NCBI GenBank assembly: GCA_021772985.1 | Contig: JAJFKX010000025.1 | Span: forward strand, 62,001 to 126,000 | Origin: Gammaproteobacteria bacterium | GTDB taxonomy: Bacteria > Pseudomonadota > Gammaproteobacteria > Xanthomonadales > Wenzhouxiangellaceae | Length of the DNA: 64,000 nucleotides | Direction of reading: 5' to 3' | Part shown: positions 50,567-60,024 of the stretch, one piece after another | Numbering within the stretch: the stretch's first letter is position 1 | Layout: each line of letters begins with the position of its first letter | Made by a program: the position numbers and the translations under genes | The notes under the pieces: model-generated | The model's database searches: none | Told to the model about the DNA's origin: nothing | The model's input: the letters and a program-made list of their open reading frames with translations, nothing else

Positions 50567-52351
50567 GTGAAGGATTTTTCCCAACAGCTCAGCGAGGCGC
50601 AAGCCGACATTTTCACCGCGCTCGGAATCGACACGGCCTTTTCGGTTGTAACCAGGTCGAACCGGCCGGACCTCGGCGAGTTCCAGTCAAACGGTGCACT
50701 GCAGGCGGCCAATGCCACCGGCCGACAACCGCGTGAGATTGCCGAGGCTGCAGCGGCACGCTGGTCCGCCACCGAGATTGCAGAACGGCCGGAAATCGCC
50801 GGACCGGGTTTCCTGAATTTCACCATCACAGCCGAAGCCCTTGCCGCACGCGCCGAAGCTATCGCGGACGATCCGCGTGCAGGCGCTACGTTCATCGAGA
50901 CACCACGCACCGTCGTCATTGATCATGGCGGACCAAACGTCGCCAAAGGCATGCACGTCGGACATCTGCGTTCATCGATCATCGGTTATAGCCTGAAACG
51001 CCTGTTTCGCTTTCGGGGTGATGTGGTTTTCGGCGACGTCCATCTCGGCGACTGGGGGTTGCAGATGGGACTGCTGATCATTGCCCTTGCCGATGAACTC
51101 GGCGGCCTCGATGCTGCCAGACTCATGCCCCGTCCGGCACAGCTGACGCTAGAGGACCTCGAAGCGATATACCCGGCCGCCGCCGCTCGAGCCAGGGACG
51201 AGCCGGCATTCCGCTTGCGTGCGCGTGAGGCAACGGCAAAACTCCAAAGCAGCAGCGAACCACATAGAACGATCTGGCAGACGCTCAGAAAAGTCTCGTT
51301 AGAGACTCTGCAACGTGACTTCTCCCTGCTTGGTGTTGATTTCGACCTTTGGCTCGGTGAGAGCGATGCGGATCCGCTCATCCCTGAGATGATCACGGAG
51401 CTGGAACGTCTGGATTTGCTTGAAGACAGTGAAGGTGCCCGTGTCATTCGCGTTGCCAAGCCGGGCGAAACGCATAAGAAAAAACTGGCTGATGGCAGTG
51501 TGATCGACATCGAGGTACCGAGTCCGCTCATTGTCGTATCCTCTGAAGGCTCATCGATGTACGGTACAACCGATCTCGCGACAATTCTGCTGCGTGCCCG
51601 TAACCTCGAACCCGACCTGTATCTCTATGTCGTCGATCAACGCCAGGCCGAGCACTTCGAGCAAGTTTTCCGCGCTGCGTCCCGGGCTGGTTTCGCACCG
51701 TACAGTGCACTCGAACATATTGGCTTCGGCACCATGAACGGCGCTGATGGCAGGCCCTTTAAAACGCGCGCAGGTGGTGTGCTTAAACTACGCGATTTGA
51801 TCCACCAGGCCGAAGACGCCGTACGCGCCCGTCTGCGTGCCGACAAGCTCGGCGCGACCTTCTCGGCACAGGAATTCGAGGGCGTCGCGCACAAGGTCGC
51901 GATTGCGGCAATCAAGTTCGCCGACCTCGCTAACTTCAGATCGACATCTTACGTGTTCGACCTCGATAGATTCACGAGCTTCGAGGGCAGATCTGGTCCG
52001 TATCTGCTCTATCAAGCCGTTAGAATTAAGAGTATCTTGACGAAAGCACGAGAGCAGCGTGCAGAGCTGGGGCCCGTCAACATCGGACACGACACCGAGC
52101 GAGCCCTCGTACTCGTGCTCGACGCGTTTGATGGCGTGCTTGTGCGCGCGTATGAAAAACGTGCGCCGCACCTGATCGCTGATCACGCGTACACGCTCGC
52201 GCAGCAGTTCTCCACCTTTTACAGTCATTGCCCGGTGCTGCGAGAACATGGCGCGGTTAGAGCCTCGCGTCTCACGCTTGTCAGCGCGGTCCTCGCACAG
52301 CTCGAAAGGTCGCTTGATCTGCTGGGCATCGAGATTCCCGAGCGAATGTAA
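50567..52351 (+). CDS. argS: Arginyl-tRNA synthetase
   Basis: 594 residues, GTG start at 50567 after the weak site TAAG. N-terminal Add-1 domain (GEFQSNGALQAA), HIGH-type motif in KGMHVGHLRS near 126-135, second signature GRPFKTRAGGVLKLRDL (the KMSK equivalent of class I ArgRS), and C-terminal DALR domain (GPYLLYQAVRI). It charges tRNA-Arg in the cytoplasm. High-GC codon use compared with genes before 42 kb. Whether it is the only copy cannot be judged here. Confidence 0.9.
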   Translation: MKDFSQQLSEAQADIFTALGIDTAFSVVTRSNRPDLGEFQSNGALQAANATGRQPREIAEAAAARWSATEIAERPEIAGPGFLNFTITAEALAARAEAIADDPRAGATFIETPRTVVIDHGGPNVAKGMHVGHLRSSIIGYSLKRLFRFRGDVVFGDVHLGDWGLQMGLLIIALADELGGLDAARLMPRPAQLTLEDLEAIYPAAAARARDEPAFRLRAREATAKLQSSSEPHRTIWQTLRKVSLETLQRDFSLLGVDFDLWLGESDADPLIPEMITELERLDLLEDSEGARVIRVAKPGETHKKKLADGSVIDIEVPSPLIVVSSEGSSMYGTTDLATILLRARNLEPDLYLYVVDQRQAEHFEQVFRAASRAGFAPYSALEHIGFGTMNGADGRPFKTRAGGVLKLRDLIHQAEDAVRARLRADKLGATFSAQEFEGVAHKVAIAAIKFADLANFRSTSYVFDLDRFTSFEGRSGPYLLYQAVRIKSILTKAREQRAELGPVNIGHDTERALVLVLDAFDGVLVRAYEKRAPHLIADHAYTLAQQFSTFYSHCPVLREHGAVRASRLTLVSAVLAQLERSLDLLGIEIPERM

Positions 52352-52420
52352 ACTGACCAGGGGCAACAGCGCACCCTGCTTGACCTGACACTTGGTCCTC
52401 GCACAGACACCGATGCAGGC

Positions 52421-54460
52421 TTAATCGCCTGCGCTTTGGTCGGCTAATTGTCGGTGTAGATACACCAATTCCATCGCTGCTACACGCGCCATCTGATCCG
52501 GGCTTGCAGCGGCACCGTGGCCACCTTCTATGTTCTCGAAGTAGAGGTTGTCGTAGCCCATCGCTTGCATGCGCGCATACATTTTTCGTGCGTGGCCGGG
52601 GTGTACGCGATCGTCGCGTGTCGAGGTTGCAAAAAACATCCGGGGATAATCCGCAGCCTTTCTGAGATTGTGGTAAGGCGATAACTTCTCGAGATACGCA
52701 CGATCATTTTCATCGTCGGGATTGCCGTACTCGGCCATCCAACTCGCACCCGCCAGAAGCTTGTGATAACGCAGCATGTCGAGCAATGGCACGCGACAGA
52801 TAATCGCACTGAACAGATCAGGCCGCCGCGTCAGCATCGCTCCCATTAGCAGACCACCGTTCGAACCACCCTTGATAGCAAGACACGTGGACGAAGTAAC
52901 GCCTGACGTGATCAAGTCTTCAGCCACTGCGATGAAATCGTCGAAGGCCAGCACGCGTTTTTCACGCAGAACGGCTCGATGCCATTTCGGGCCGTATTCA
53001 CCACCGCCACGAATATTGGCGACAACGTAGGCACCGCCTGTAGCCAGCCACTCTTGCACCATTGCTGGCAGATACTGCGGTGTAAAGGACCGTTCGAAGC
53101 CTCCATAGCCAAAAAGCAACACAGGTGTCGTGCCATCGCGCCGGGTGCCGGCCGGCTCGATCAGAAAATATGGTATGCGGGTATCATCGCTCGAATCTGC
53201 AAAGTGCTGTGACACCGTGTAACCCGATGCATCGAAGCGTTCAGGTGCTGACTTTATTGGCTTTGGCCTGGCATCATCGTCGAGCAGATACAAGGTGCCA
53301 GGCTCGAGAAAGCTTGTAAACGAGAACATTGCAACATCGGAGTGACCATTGACGTTCTGCACGCCCACTGTGCCGTTGTCTGGGAATGGTAACTGCTCCG
53401 TTTTCCAACATCCCCCAGAAAAAGTTGCCCTGAGCACGCGGCCCTTCACGTCTTCGATCAACACGATAAATGCACAACCCCGACCAGCGGCGACGCCCAT
53501 CACCGAGCTGTGTGCGTCCGGTGTATAGACCAGACTGAACCGATGGTCGCCAGAATGCCGCAATGCATCAAGGTCAAGTGATACAACACTGCCAGGCTCG
53601 AATCGCTGGCTGCCTCGATTCCAGGGCTCTTTTACCTGAAGCAGTGCCTGCCATCCGCAAACACCGGCAAGTTCCACACTCAATGGAACAGGCAGCTCAA
53701 TCAGCCGACCGTCATCTCGCAGCCAATAGTTCTGCGATTCGAAAAACCCGATGCGACGCGTGATGAACACGAATCGCTCTCCATCGCATAGACTCGCACC
53801 GACAAACACAGCCATGTCCGAAGCCTGACCCTGATAGACAACCGTTGCATCGGCGAGTGACATGCCGCGCTCGAGTATACGAATCACAATTGCGTAACCG
53901 GCATCGCTCGCACCGAGCGGATCTTTACTAGACCCGACGAGCAAGCGGTTTTCATCAAGCCAAGCCACGCTCAGCTTTGCTTCTGAAAGCTCGAAACCGT
54001 CACTGACAAACGCTTTTGCTTCAATGTCAAATTCACGTATTACTGCAGCGTCCTTGCCACCGTCTGACAGCGATAGCAGTGCCCTAGACTTGTCAGATGC
54101 CAGTCGATTGGCACCTTTGAATACCCAGTTACCGCCTTCGGACTCATTCAAGGCGTCGATGCTGAGTAACGTCTGCCACTCGGTATCATCGCCGATATAG
54201 TCCTCAAGCGTTGCCCGCCGCCAAATGCCCCGTGGATTGCTGGCATCCTGCCAAAAATTATAAATGAAGCCATTCGCATAACTACCGTAGGGAACACGAT
54301 CATCAGCGGTCAGCTTAGCGAAAATGCGGTCACGGAACCCCTCGAATGCACAATCCGTTTCGAGAACCTCACTGGTCTTTGCATTTTGTTGTCCAACCCA
54401 GGCGAGCGCGTCGTCGCTAAGAATATCTTCAAGCCAGAGGTACTCGTCGTTTCTCATCAT
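52421..54460 (-). CDS. Prolyl oligopeptidase (S9A)
   Basis: 679 residues. The N-terminal two thirds form a seven-bladed propeller (EYLWLEDILSDDALAW at the start is typical); catalytic domain from about 420: GYGGFERSFTPQYLP, nucleophile GGSNGGLLMG near 551, Asp in TSTRDDRVHPGH, His in EGGHGAA. Cleaves peptides after Pro in the cytoplasm; no signal peptide seen. Convergent with argS. GC-rich. Confidence 0.88.
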   Translation of the reverse strand: MMRNDEYLWLEDILSDDALAWVGQQNAKTSEVLETDCAFEGFRDRIFAKLTADDRVPYGSYANGFIYNFWQDASNPRGIWRRATLEDYIGDDTEWQTLLSIDALNESEGGNWVFKGANRLASDKSRALLSLSDGGKDAAVIREFDIEAKAFVSDGFELSEAKLSVAWLDENRLLVGSSKDPLGASDAGYAIVIRILERGMSLADATVVYQGQASDMAVFVGASLCDGERFVFITRRIGFFESQNYWLRDDGRLIELPVPLSVELAGVCGWQALLQVKEPWNRGSQRFEPGSVVSLDLDALRHSGDHRFSLVYTPDAHSSVMGVAAGRGCAFIVLIEDVKGRVLRATFSGGCWKTEQLPFPDNGTVGVQNVNGHSDVAMFSFTSFLEPGTLYLLDDDARPKPIKSAPERFDASGYTVSQHFADSSDDTRIPYFLIEPAGTRRDGTTPVLLFGYGGFERSFTPQYLPAMVQEWLATGGAYVVANIRGGGEYGPKWHRAVLREKRVLAFDDFIAVAEDLITSGVTSSTCLAIKGGSNGGLLMGAMLTRRPDLFSAIICRVPLLDMLRYHKLLAGASWMAEYGNPDDENDRAYLEKLSPYHNLRKAADYPRMFFATSTRDDRVHPGHARKMYARMQAMGYDNLYFENIEGGHGAAASPDQMARVAAMELVYLHRQLADQSAGD

Positions 54461-55062
54461 CTTGTTCTGTTCATGAATTTTGGTCCACGATTAGCCTTAG
54501 CTGAGGAAGTATTCCCGATTATAGGGTCAAGTCATGCCTCACTTTCAACCAACGCTGCCTGACAGGACCCACGGGCGACACCAATAGTCCTTCGCAGCTC
54601 TGACGACATCGCACCCGAATCTGACCGCTTCTTCCCGCTTCCCTGCTCGTAGCGCTTGTTCCAGCCTTCTGACATCTCTTATCTTACTTCGCGGGATCGC
54701 CTGTCCAGTAATACTGGGGTGATGCCGTCACGTCTACGCACAGACTTAAGATTCCGAATCTAAGGCCGAGCGCCGTTAATTGGCACCGGTATTCTGGACT
54801 TCCCAGGGTTACGCAGATAAACCCAGGCTATGATGCAAAATTTTGAACACTTTCATCTTGGACTTATGCAAAACGGTTTTCTCTCAGATCTATTAGTCAT
54901 TTCTTGCAAATATTACTAAAACCAATGAGAGGATAACGAACGGCAATTCAGTCAGGACTGCCAAAAAACCAATCACTCCGAGCATTTTTCACTCTCTAAA
55001 GCAGCCGATCACGGTTCAGTGTAGAATTTCGCCTGTAAATGTTCCCCTGGCGAGGGTTTATT
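54461..55062. other. Intergenic 600 bp
   Basis: Between prolyl oligopeptidase and the GST gene. A GC-rich segment (54534-54740, minus strand) can be read as SKIRDVRRLEQALRAGKREE and some 25 more residues, a likely remnant of a gene, but without start or recognised family. The remainder is AT-rich and shows nothing clear. Confidence 0.35.
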
Positions 55063-55725
55063 ATGGCTGTTGAGCTGCACGGATATCAGTACAGCGTGTA
55101 CACTCGGATTGCGCGGATAGCGTTGGCAGAAAAGAAGGTTAACTACACACATATAGAAGTCGACCCGTTCCAGGAGTTCATTCCTGAACAATATCGCGCT
55201 ATGCACCCATTCTTACGAGTACCTACTCTAAAACACGATGATTTCATCCTATACGAAACGTCCGCCATTACACGATATGTCGACGACAGTTTTAGTGGCC
55301 CACAACTTCAGCCCAACCATTCGCGTGAGCGCGCCAGAATGTCGCAGATCATCTCAGTCATCGACAACTATGGTTATTGGCCTATGGTACGCCAGGTAGC
55401 CTCACACCGGATTTTCAAACCTCGTTTTGGAGAACGTACTGACGAGCAAGAAATAAAGAGGGGGCTGAAAGCATCCGCACCCGTGCTAGATGCCATTGAA
55501 GAGTTGTTCACCGGTCGCCAGTTCCTCGTTGGAACTCATCTATCGCTCTGTGATATTCACTTAGCGCCGATGATGGCCTACTTTGTAATGACAGACGAGG
55601 GCACCGCTATGCTGTCAGGGCGACAACAGCTTTCTCGGTGGTGGACATATATGCAGGAACACCCAAGTGTCGTTGCTACAGATCCGGGACTGCCGCCATA
55701 TCAAAGCTCGATCAGTGAATCGTAA
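55063..55725 (+). CDS. Glutathione S-transferase family protein
   Basis: 220 residues from the ATG at 55063. Thioredoxin-like N-domain: YSVYTRIARIAL (Ser/Tyr candidate for the thiolate), RVPTL cis-Pro, and YETSAITRYVDD (glutathione-binding Glu/Ser). C-terminal helical domain with LSLCDIHLAPMM N-capping Asp. It conjugates or reduces with glutathione; substrate unknown. Isolated gene. Confidence 0.82.
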   Translation: MAVELHGYQYSVYTRIARIALAEKKVNYTHIEVDPFQEFIPEQYRAMHPFLRVPTLKHDDFILYETSAITRYVDDSFSGPQLQPNHSRERARMSQIISVIDNYGYWPMVRQVASHRIFKPRFGERTDEQEIKRGLKASAPVLDAIEELFTGRQFLVGTHLSLCDIHLAPMMAYFVMTDEGTAMLSGRQQLSRWWTYMQEHPSVVATDPGLPPYQSSISES

Positions 55726-56253
55726 GTTAGCGACTACTTTTCTACTAGAACCTATCTCAAAATAATACATAAGCGTAAGACAGTAACTATTGATTTTGGT
55801 TACTTCGATCACAAGACGTGTAGGCTGGAGCCGCTTGAAAATCCCTTCAGCTCGAAAATGTTACTTATGTCTCCGGAACGGGCCACAGAATAATGGTGGC
55901 CAGGGGCGGACTAAAATAGCCAGGAGCTGTTTTGGTCAGCTGCAAGCTGATCCGCAGGACTCAAACCAGGGAAGGTTTGAGCAATCGAACCACCGACACG
56001 CGGATTTTCAGCCCACGATTGATTTGCCTCTAAATAATTGATAAAAAATAGAAATTTTGGATTTTTCCGTACAAATTTTCTTAACTTTTTGCTCTGCAAC
56101 TCATTGATTCTTCGTATTTCAATACGTGATTCGTACACGATTTAAGGGGGAAAGATCAATTGTGGGTGTATTTCTATCCATAATTCCCAGTTATCGATAG
56201 TTAGGCAAACGAAACTAGCTCTAAAAACCATCGATAATCGGGGGTTATGGTTA
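55726..56253. other. Intergenic with split partial tRNA-Phe
   Basis: 528 bp; contains the tRNA-Phe remnant 55894-56011 and a weak repeat-like TGTGGGTGT at 56161. No gene. Confidence 0.5.
55894..56011 (-). pseudogene. Split partial copy of tRNA-Phe
   Basis: TGGTGGCCAGGGGCGGA (55894-55910) and ATCGAACCACCGACACGCGG continuing to TTTTCAG (55984-56011) are exact matches to the 3' half of the tRNA-Phe at 63774, in the same orientation. They are separated by 73 bp (55911-55983) with hairpins including CTCAAACC/GGTTTGAG. The 5' half of the tRNA is absent. Confidence 0.78.
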
Positions 56254-56877
56254 TTATTTAGAAAATGAAAATTTCGCCCAGGTTGACTTATCGTCACCTA
56301 CGGCTTTTGCAGGGTAGACGAACTCAGCACCTTCACCGTCGTGTCTGATGCCGCTGACGCCAATCATCATATTCCAGGTGTTGCCCGCAAATTTTTTGCG
56401 TAACACTTGCACTTGGCGGTGTGTTCCTTTTGCAAACTTCGGCCCCGTTCTGTTTTCGACATCCTCAAGCCCGGAGTAGGGTACCCAGAATCCAGCATAA
56501 TCGATGAGGTTCCATGGGCCAGATTCATTGTTCCACCCTTCCTCGGTAAGTACAGCTTCTCCCATGGAAGCAGAGAGATGAAACTTGTGAAGACGGCGAG
56601 TTTCTGCATGTTCTATATAAAGATCTAAAACCGTGTAGTCTTCTGCTTTGCCACTGGTGCAAATGTAAAAATAGTCCTTATCGTGCATCAGGTGAATGAC
56701 AACCTGAGCCGGCAGTTCGATTTTTGTGGCTGCGTCCCATTCATCATTACCACAACGGCCATCGAGCAGCGCGGCTTTGCTGGTTGGGTTGATCGCAATA
56801 GTTTTGGAAGCATTGGCTTCGACGGCCACGAACGATAGCGTGGCGCCCAATAACAGCAGCTTGAATGTATTTTGCAT
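56254..56877 (-). CDS. Exported DOMON/CBM9-like protein
   Basis: 207 residues; signal peptide ending in ANA. LDGRCGNDEWDAATKIEL and the following VIHLMHDKDYFYICTSG, then LDLYIEHAE, are typical of the CBM9-like/DOMON sandwich that binds sugar or heme. Likely periplasmic or secreted; function unknown. It lies downstream of the PD40-esterase-lactamase run on the same strand. Confidence 0.65.
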   Translation of the reverse strand: MQNTFKLLLLGATLSFVAVEANASKTIAINPTSKAALLDGRCGNDEWDAATKIELPAQVVIHLMHDKDYFYICTSGKAEDYTVLDLYIEHAETRRLHKFHLSASMGEAVLTEEGWNNESGPWNLIDYAGFWVPYSGLEDVENRTGPKFAKGTHRQVQVLRKKFAGNTWNMMIGVSGIRHDGEGAEFVYPAKAVGDDKSTWAKFSFSK

Positions 56878-56969
56878 GGAATTTCTCGGAGTTATCAGAT
56901 TTGGATACTTATTTATTCTGTAGTTTGCAGACAGAATCAGGCTAGTGCAGATGCGCTTTTGTTAAAGGA

Positions 56970-57848
56970 TTATGGTTTGGGTCTGAGGTTCTCAATAATA
57001 CTTGCGTCAACCCAATAGATATCGACGTTATCGGTCGCACGCTCCACCATTCTGTTAAAGAATAGATACTTGCCGTCAGGTGTCACCCTTGCGCCTGATT
57101 CCGACTCGTCCGTATTAATCTCATCACCCATTTTAATGGCCTCACCCCAAGTGCCATCTGGCTGTCGAAAACTAACAAAAAGATCGGCGTTACGAACCGG
57201 GTTATTTCTTTGTCCGTCCCATAGAATGTAGGATTCGTCCGGTGCAATAAAGGGGTGCGCGTTCCACCGTCCCGTATTGATTGCTTTAGGTAGTGGTTGT
57301 GGCGCTTCACGTACGCCATCGATCAGGCGTGAATAACGCAACAGGCCGTGACCGTCTCGGGTGGCTTCATCAAGCACATAGGTGCCCCTGGCGGAACTGG
57401 TTAGGCGCATGATGCGTAGTTCTTCAAATGGGGAACCAAGGCTTTTTATGTCTGACCAACCACCCTCGATGCGTTCTTTATAACGCCTGCCCAAATGCAT
57501 GGTTTTACCATCGGGCGCGATAAACGGCTGGCCGATACGGGGCGATATGACTTTTTCAGACCATGCATTGTTTTTGTTTTCAAAAACAATAAACTGCTGT
57601 TCCAGATTGCCTGCGACCTCTACCTCTCTGATTAGGTAAAACTCTTTCATATCAGGAGAAAAAACCCCGCTAATTTCCCAGCCCTGAGTGGAAACAATGC
57701 CCGGCGCAAAAGGCTCTGGTGTTAAGCCTGGCGGCGTTTGCCCAAAGTACGGACCTTCTGGAACAGCAGAGCCGTCCTGAGCATAGCCTCCGCTGAGCGT
57801 CACCAAAGCAGTGATCAGCAGTACAAACAATGTTGCAAGGCGCTGCAT
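56970..57848 (-). CDS. Exported PD40/TolB-like propeller protein 1
   Basis: 292 residues from the ATG at 57848, chosen for its AAGGGAA ribosome site; a further ATG at 57872 overlaps the previous gene. Signal peptide, then PYFGQTPPGLTPEPFAPGI and PD40 blades (FIAPDGKTM, FIAPDESYILWDG, RVTPDGKYLFFN). The paralogue at 60025 shares the whole plan. Periplasmic; possible sensor or substrate-binding role next to the esterase and lactamase-like genes. Confidence 0.75.
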   Translation of the reverse strand: MQRLATLFVLLITALVTLSGGYAQDGSAVPEGPYFGQTPPGLTPEPFAPGIVSTQGWEISGVFSPDMKEFYLIREVEVAGNLEQQFIVFENKNNAWSEKVISPRIGQPFIAPDGKTMHLGRRYKERIEGGWSDIKSLGSPFEELRIMRLTSSARGTYVLDEATRDGHGLLRYSRLIDGVREAPQPLPKAINTGRWNAHPFIAPDESYILWDGQRNNPVRNADLFVSFRQPDGTWGEAIKMGDEINTDESESGARVTPDGKYLFFNRMVERATDNVDIYWVDASIIENLRPKP

Positions 57849-57864
57849 AACGTTTCCCTTAGAA

Positions 57865-58704
57865 TTATTCACTGGTCAGCCCAGATAGCCATTTAACTGA
57901 GCGCACCACAGTTTCGGGAAATGCAGTGCCGTGATCGGAATTTTCAATGACCTCAAGGCCGGTCAACGCAATTCCTGCCGCTTTTTTTCGCTGCAGCAGC
58001 GACTCAAATTCCCTGGTGAAGCTCATTGCCTCTGATCGCTCCAATTCACCGATAGATAGAAACACTGCTACGTTCAGCCCCTGTTGTTGAAGCGTGGTTT
58101 CAACTGCCAATTTTTCCAGATAAGCAAGGCTTTGCTGATCAAATGCCGGGCTGCCTAAAATATAATGGTTAAAGGTATCTGGTTGGGCGATCAAGATGTA
58201 TGCACCAAATTCACCACCTGCGGAATAGCCGAAGTAAGTCCGTTCATGGGGATTGGCTCGATAATTTTTCTCTATATAGTTGATAACGTCGTCACGGATG
58301 AAGGACAGGTGGTTAATGGCCTCTCCTGTTGGGCCTCTAGCCGTTTCATATTTTACAATCGTATAATCGCGAGACCTGCTGGCGTGTGCCCTATCACCTC
58401 CAAGATCTGTTTGCCAGGATATGCCAACCACAATAGCATTTTGCATAAGATACTCTGTAGACCCAGACAGCATTTCCATATGCCAGGCCGCATCCGTGGC
58501 GTAGATGACAGGGTATGGGGCATCGACGGTGTCTGAGTACCCTTCTGGCAATCGTATATAAAGCTCATATTGCCTGCCGGTATTGCTGTCTTTAATGGGC
58601 ACAACCTGGGTTCTCGGCATTTCATAGGCTTTTTGCTCAACCACCCCAACGCCAGCAACAGGAAGTAACAGCAAGACCACAAAGAAACGTATTTTATTTT
58701 TCAC
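57865..58704 (-). CDS. Exported esterase (alpha/beta hydrolase, Fes/IroE-like)
   Basis: 279 residues with a signal peptide (about 22 residues). YELYIRLPEGYSD, PVIYATDAAWH and nucleophile GYSAGGEFG near 162, with a C-terminal His in NSDHGTAFP, match the esterase-D/enterochelin esterase group. It overlaps the upstream serine-hydrolase gene by 4 bp and the following PD40 gene is close, so the three form an operon. Confidence 0.78.
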   Translation of the reverse strand: MKNKIRFFVVLLLLPVAGVGVVEQKAYEMPRTQVVPIKDSNTGRQYELYIRLPEGYSDTVDAPYPVIYATDAAWHMEMLSGSTEYLMQNAIVVGISWQTDLGGDRAHASRSRDYTIVKYETARGPTGEAINHLSFIRDDVINYIEKNYRANPHERTYFGYSAGGEFGAYILIAQPDTFNHYILGSPAFDQQSLAYLEKLAVETTLQQQGLNVAVFLSIGELERSEAMSFTREFESLLQRKKAAGIALTGLEVIENSDHGTAFPETVVRSVKWLSGLTSE

Positions 58705-59945
58705 CCTGCCTCTCCTGGTTGTGATTGAGCTGTCCCACTGAGAAATGCGGGCACGATCTGTTTTGCTGTCATCTGCAGGGTACTGTTATCATTTTCATGA
58801 GCAGTCACCACAATGATCAAATCAAGCTCTTCAATCAGGATGATGTACTGACCGCCACCACCTTGAGCGGACGTGCTGAAGTAACTTTTATCGCCATGTT
58901 TTAAATCCGCACTCCACCAGAAATACCCGTAGCCCAGCTTAGAGACATGCTTGCCGCCGCCGTAGACATCATCATCACCAGTGGTGAGAAGCCTGCTGGC
59001 TGCTCGGTTGATAAACGCTTCCGGAACTAACTGTTCACCCTTCCATTGGCCTTTGCCGGCAGCCAACATCCCCCACTTGAGCATATCCCGCGATGTCATA
59101 CTGGTGCGCCAACCCGCCTCTGGCAGGCCATTAGGCGCGGTCTGCCAGTTGTAATTCGCGATGCCCAGTTTGTCGAGGAGTTCGTGCTTTATAAAGTCTT
59201 CAACAGTGCCAGGCACAACAGCGTTCAGCACCTGCATCACCAGGCCTGGGCCGGTACCGTATAGAAAGGTCTGAGACTCGGCGGTAATTGGCGCACTATG
59301 TTCGAAAATAGCTTGAAGGTGCTGCTGACCTTGTATCTGGCTGGGGTCTGTTTCAAATTCCGCCCACTGTTCTGCAGTGATACGAATACCGGTGGTCATG
59401 GTCATCGCTGTATGCAGCGTGACTAACTCTGCACCTTCGACGAACGTTGTTGGGTCCAGATCTTGCAGAAAACTGACCAGAGGTTTGTCTAAATCCGCCA
59501 TGCTCAGATAACCTAGCTGGATTGCGCGACCCAGAGCCATGCCTGTATAGGTTTTCGTCGCTGAAGCTTGTGGGTGTGGCAGGTCGACCCTGCCGCGTAA
59601 ATAATAGGACTCGAATAACAGTTTACCCTTATGGGCAATAAGCAGGCTGTCTAAACTCCCGTGATGGCTGCCGGCAATCTCCTGAGCCAACCGCATAATG
59701 CTATCCTTATTGCCGCCATCAACACCTAATTTGCCGACCGGAATACCATCGTTTTTATCGGCAGGCGCTGCATCAATAAAGGCGTTATCGAGAAAGGGTA
59801 TATCTCTGAATGATCCTGAAGCCTCGGCGGTTGTCGCCTCTGGTGCGTGGTTGTTATTTTCTTTAGCGCTTGCCGCGATATAGCTACCAGCACCGCTTAA
59901 CAGAGCGATAATCAGTAGACTTCTAATAGTTAAATGGATTGTCAT
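58701..59945 (-). CDS. Serine beta-lactamase-like hydrolase (class C/esterase)
   Basis: 414 residues from the ATG at 59945, where a signal peptide starts. Active-site SATKTYTG (SxxK) near residue 122, LIIVVTAHEN and YGTGPGL around the second and third elements, and GQYIILIEELD. Such proteins are D,D-carboxypeptidases, esterases or beta-lactamases; which one cannot be told. Periplasmic. It leads into the esterase gene with a 4-bp overlap. Confidence 0.78.
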   Translation of the reverse strand: MTIHLTIRSLLIIALLSGAGSYIAASAKENNNHAPEATTAEASGSFRDIPFLDNAFIDAAPADKNDGIPVGKLGVDGGNKDSIMRLAQEIAGSHHGSLDSLLIAHKGKLLFESYYLRGRVDLPHPQASATKTYTGMALGRAIQLGYLSMADLDKPLVSFLQDLDPTTFVEGAELVTLHTAMTMTTGIRITAEQWAEFETDPSQIQGQQHLQAIFEHSAPITAESQTFLYGTGPGLVMQVLNAVVPGTVEDFIKHELLDKLGIANYNWQTAPNGLPEAGWRTSMTSRDMLKWGMLAAGKGQWKGEQLVPEAFINRAASRLLTTGDDDVYGGGKHVSKLGYGYFWWSADLKHGDKSYFSTSAQGGGGQYIILIEELDLIIVVTAHENDNSTLQMTAKQIVPAFLSGTAQSQPGEAG

Positions 59946-60024
59946 ATTAAATCTCTTGCTTCCAAAAAAAAGCCTCACGAAGATAAAATCAAAACGTTTA
60001 GTGAGGTTTCTGTCTCATGACGGG

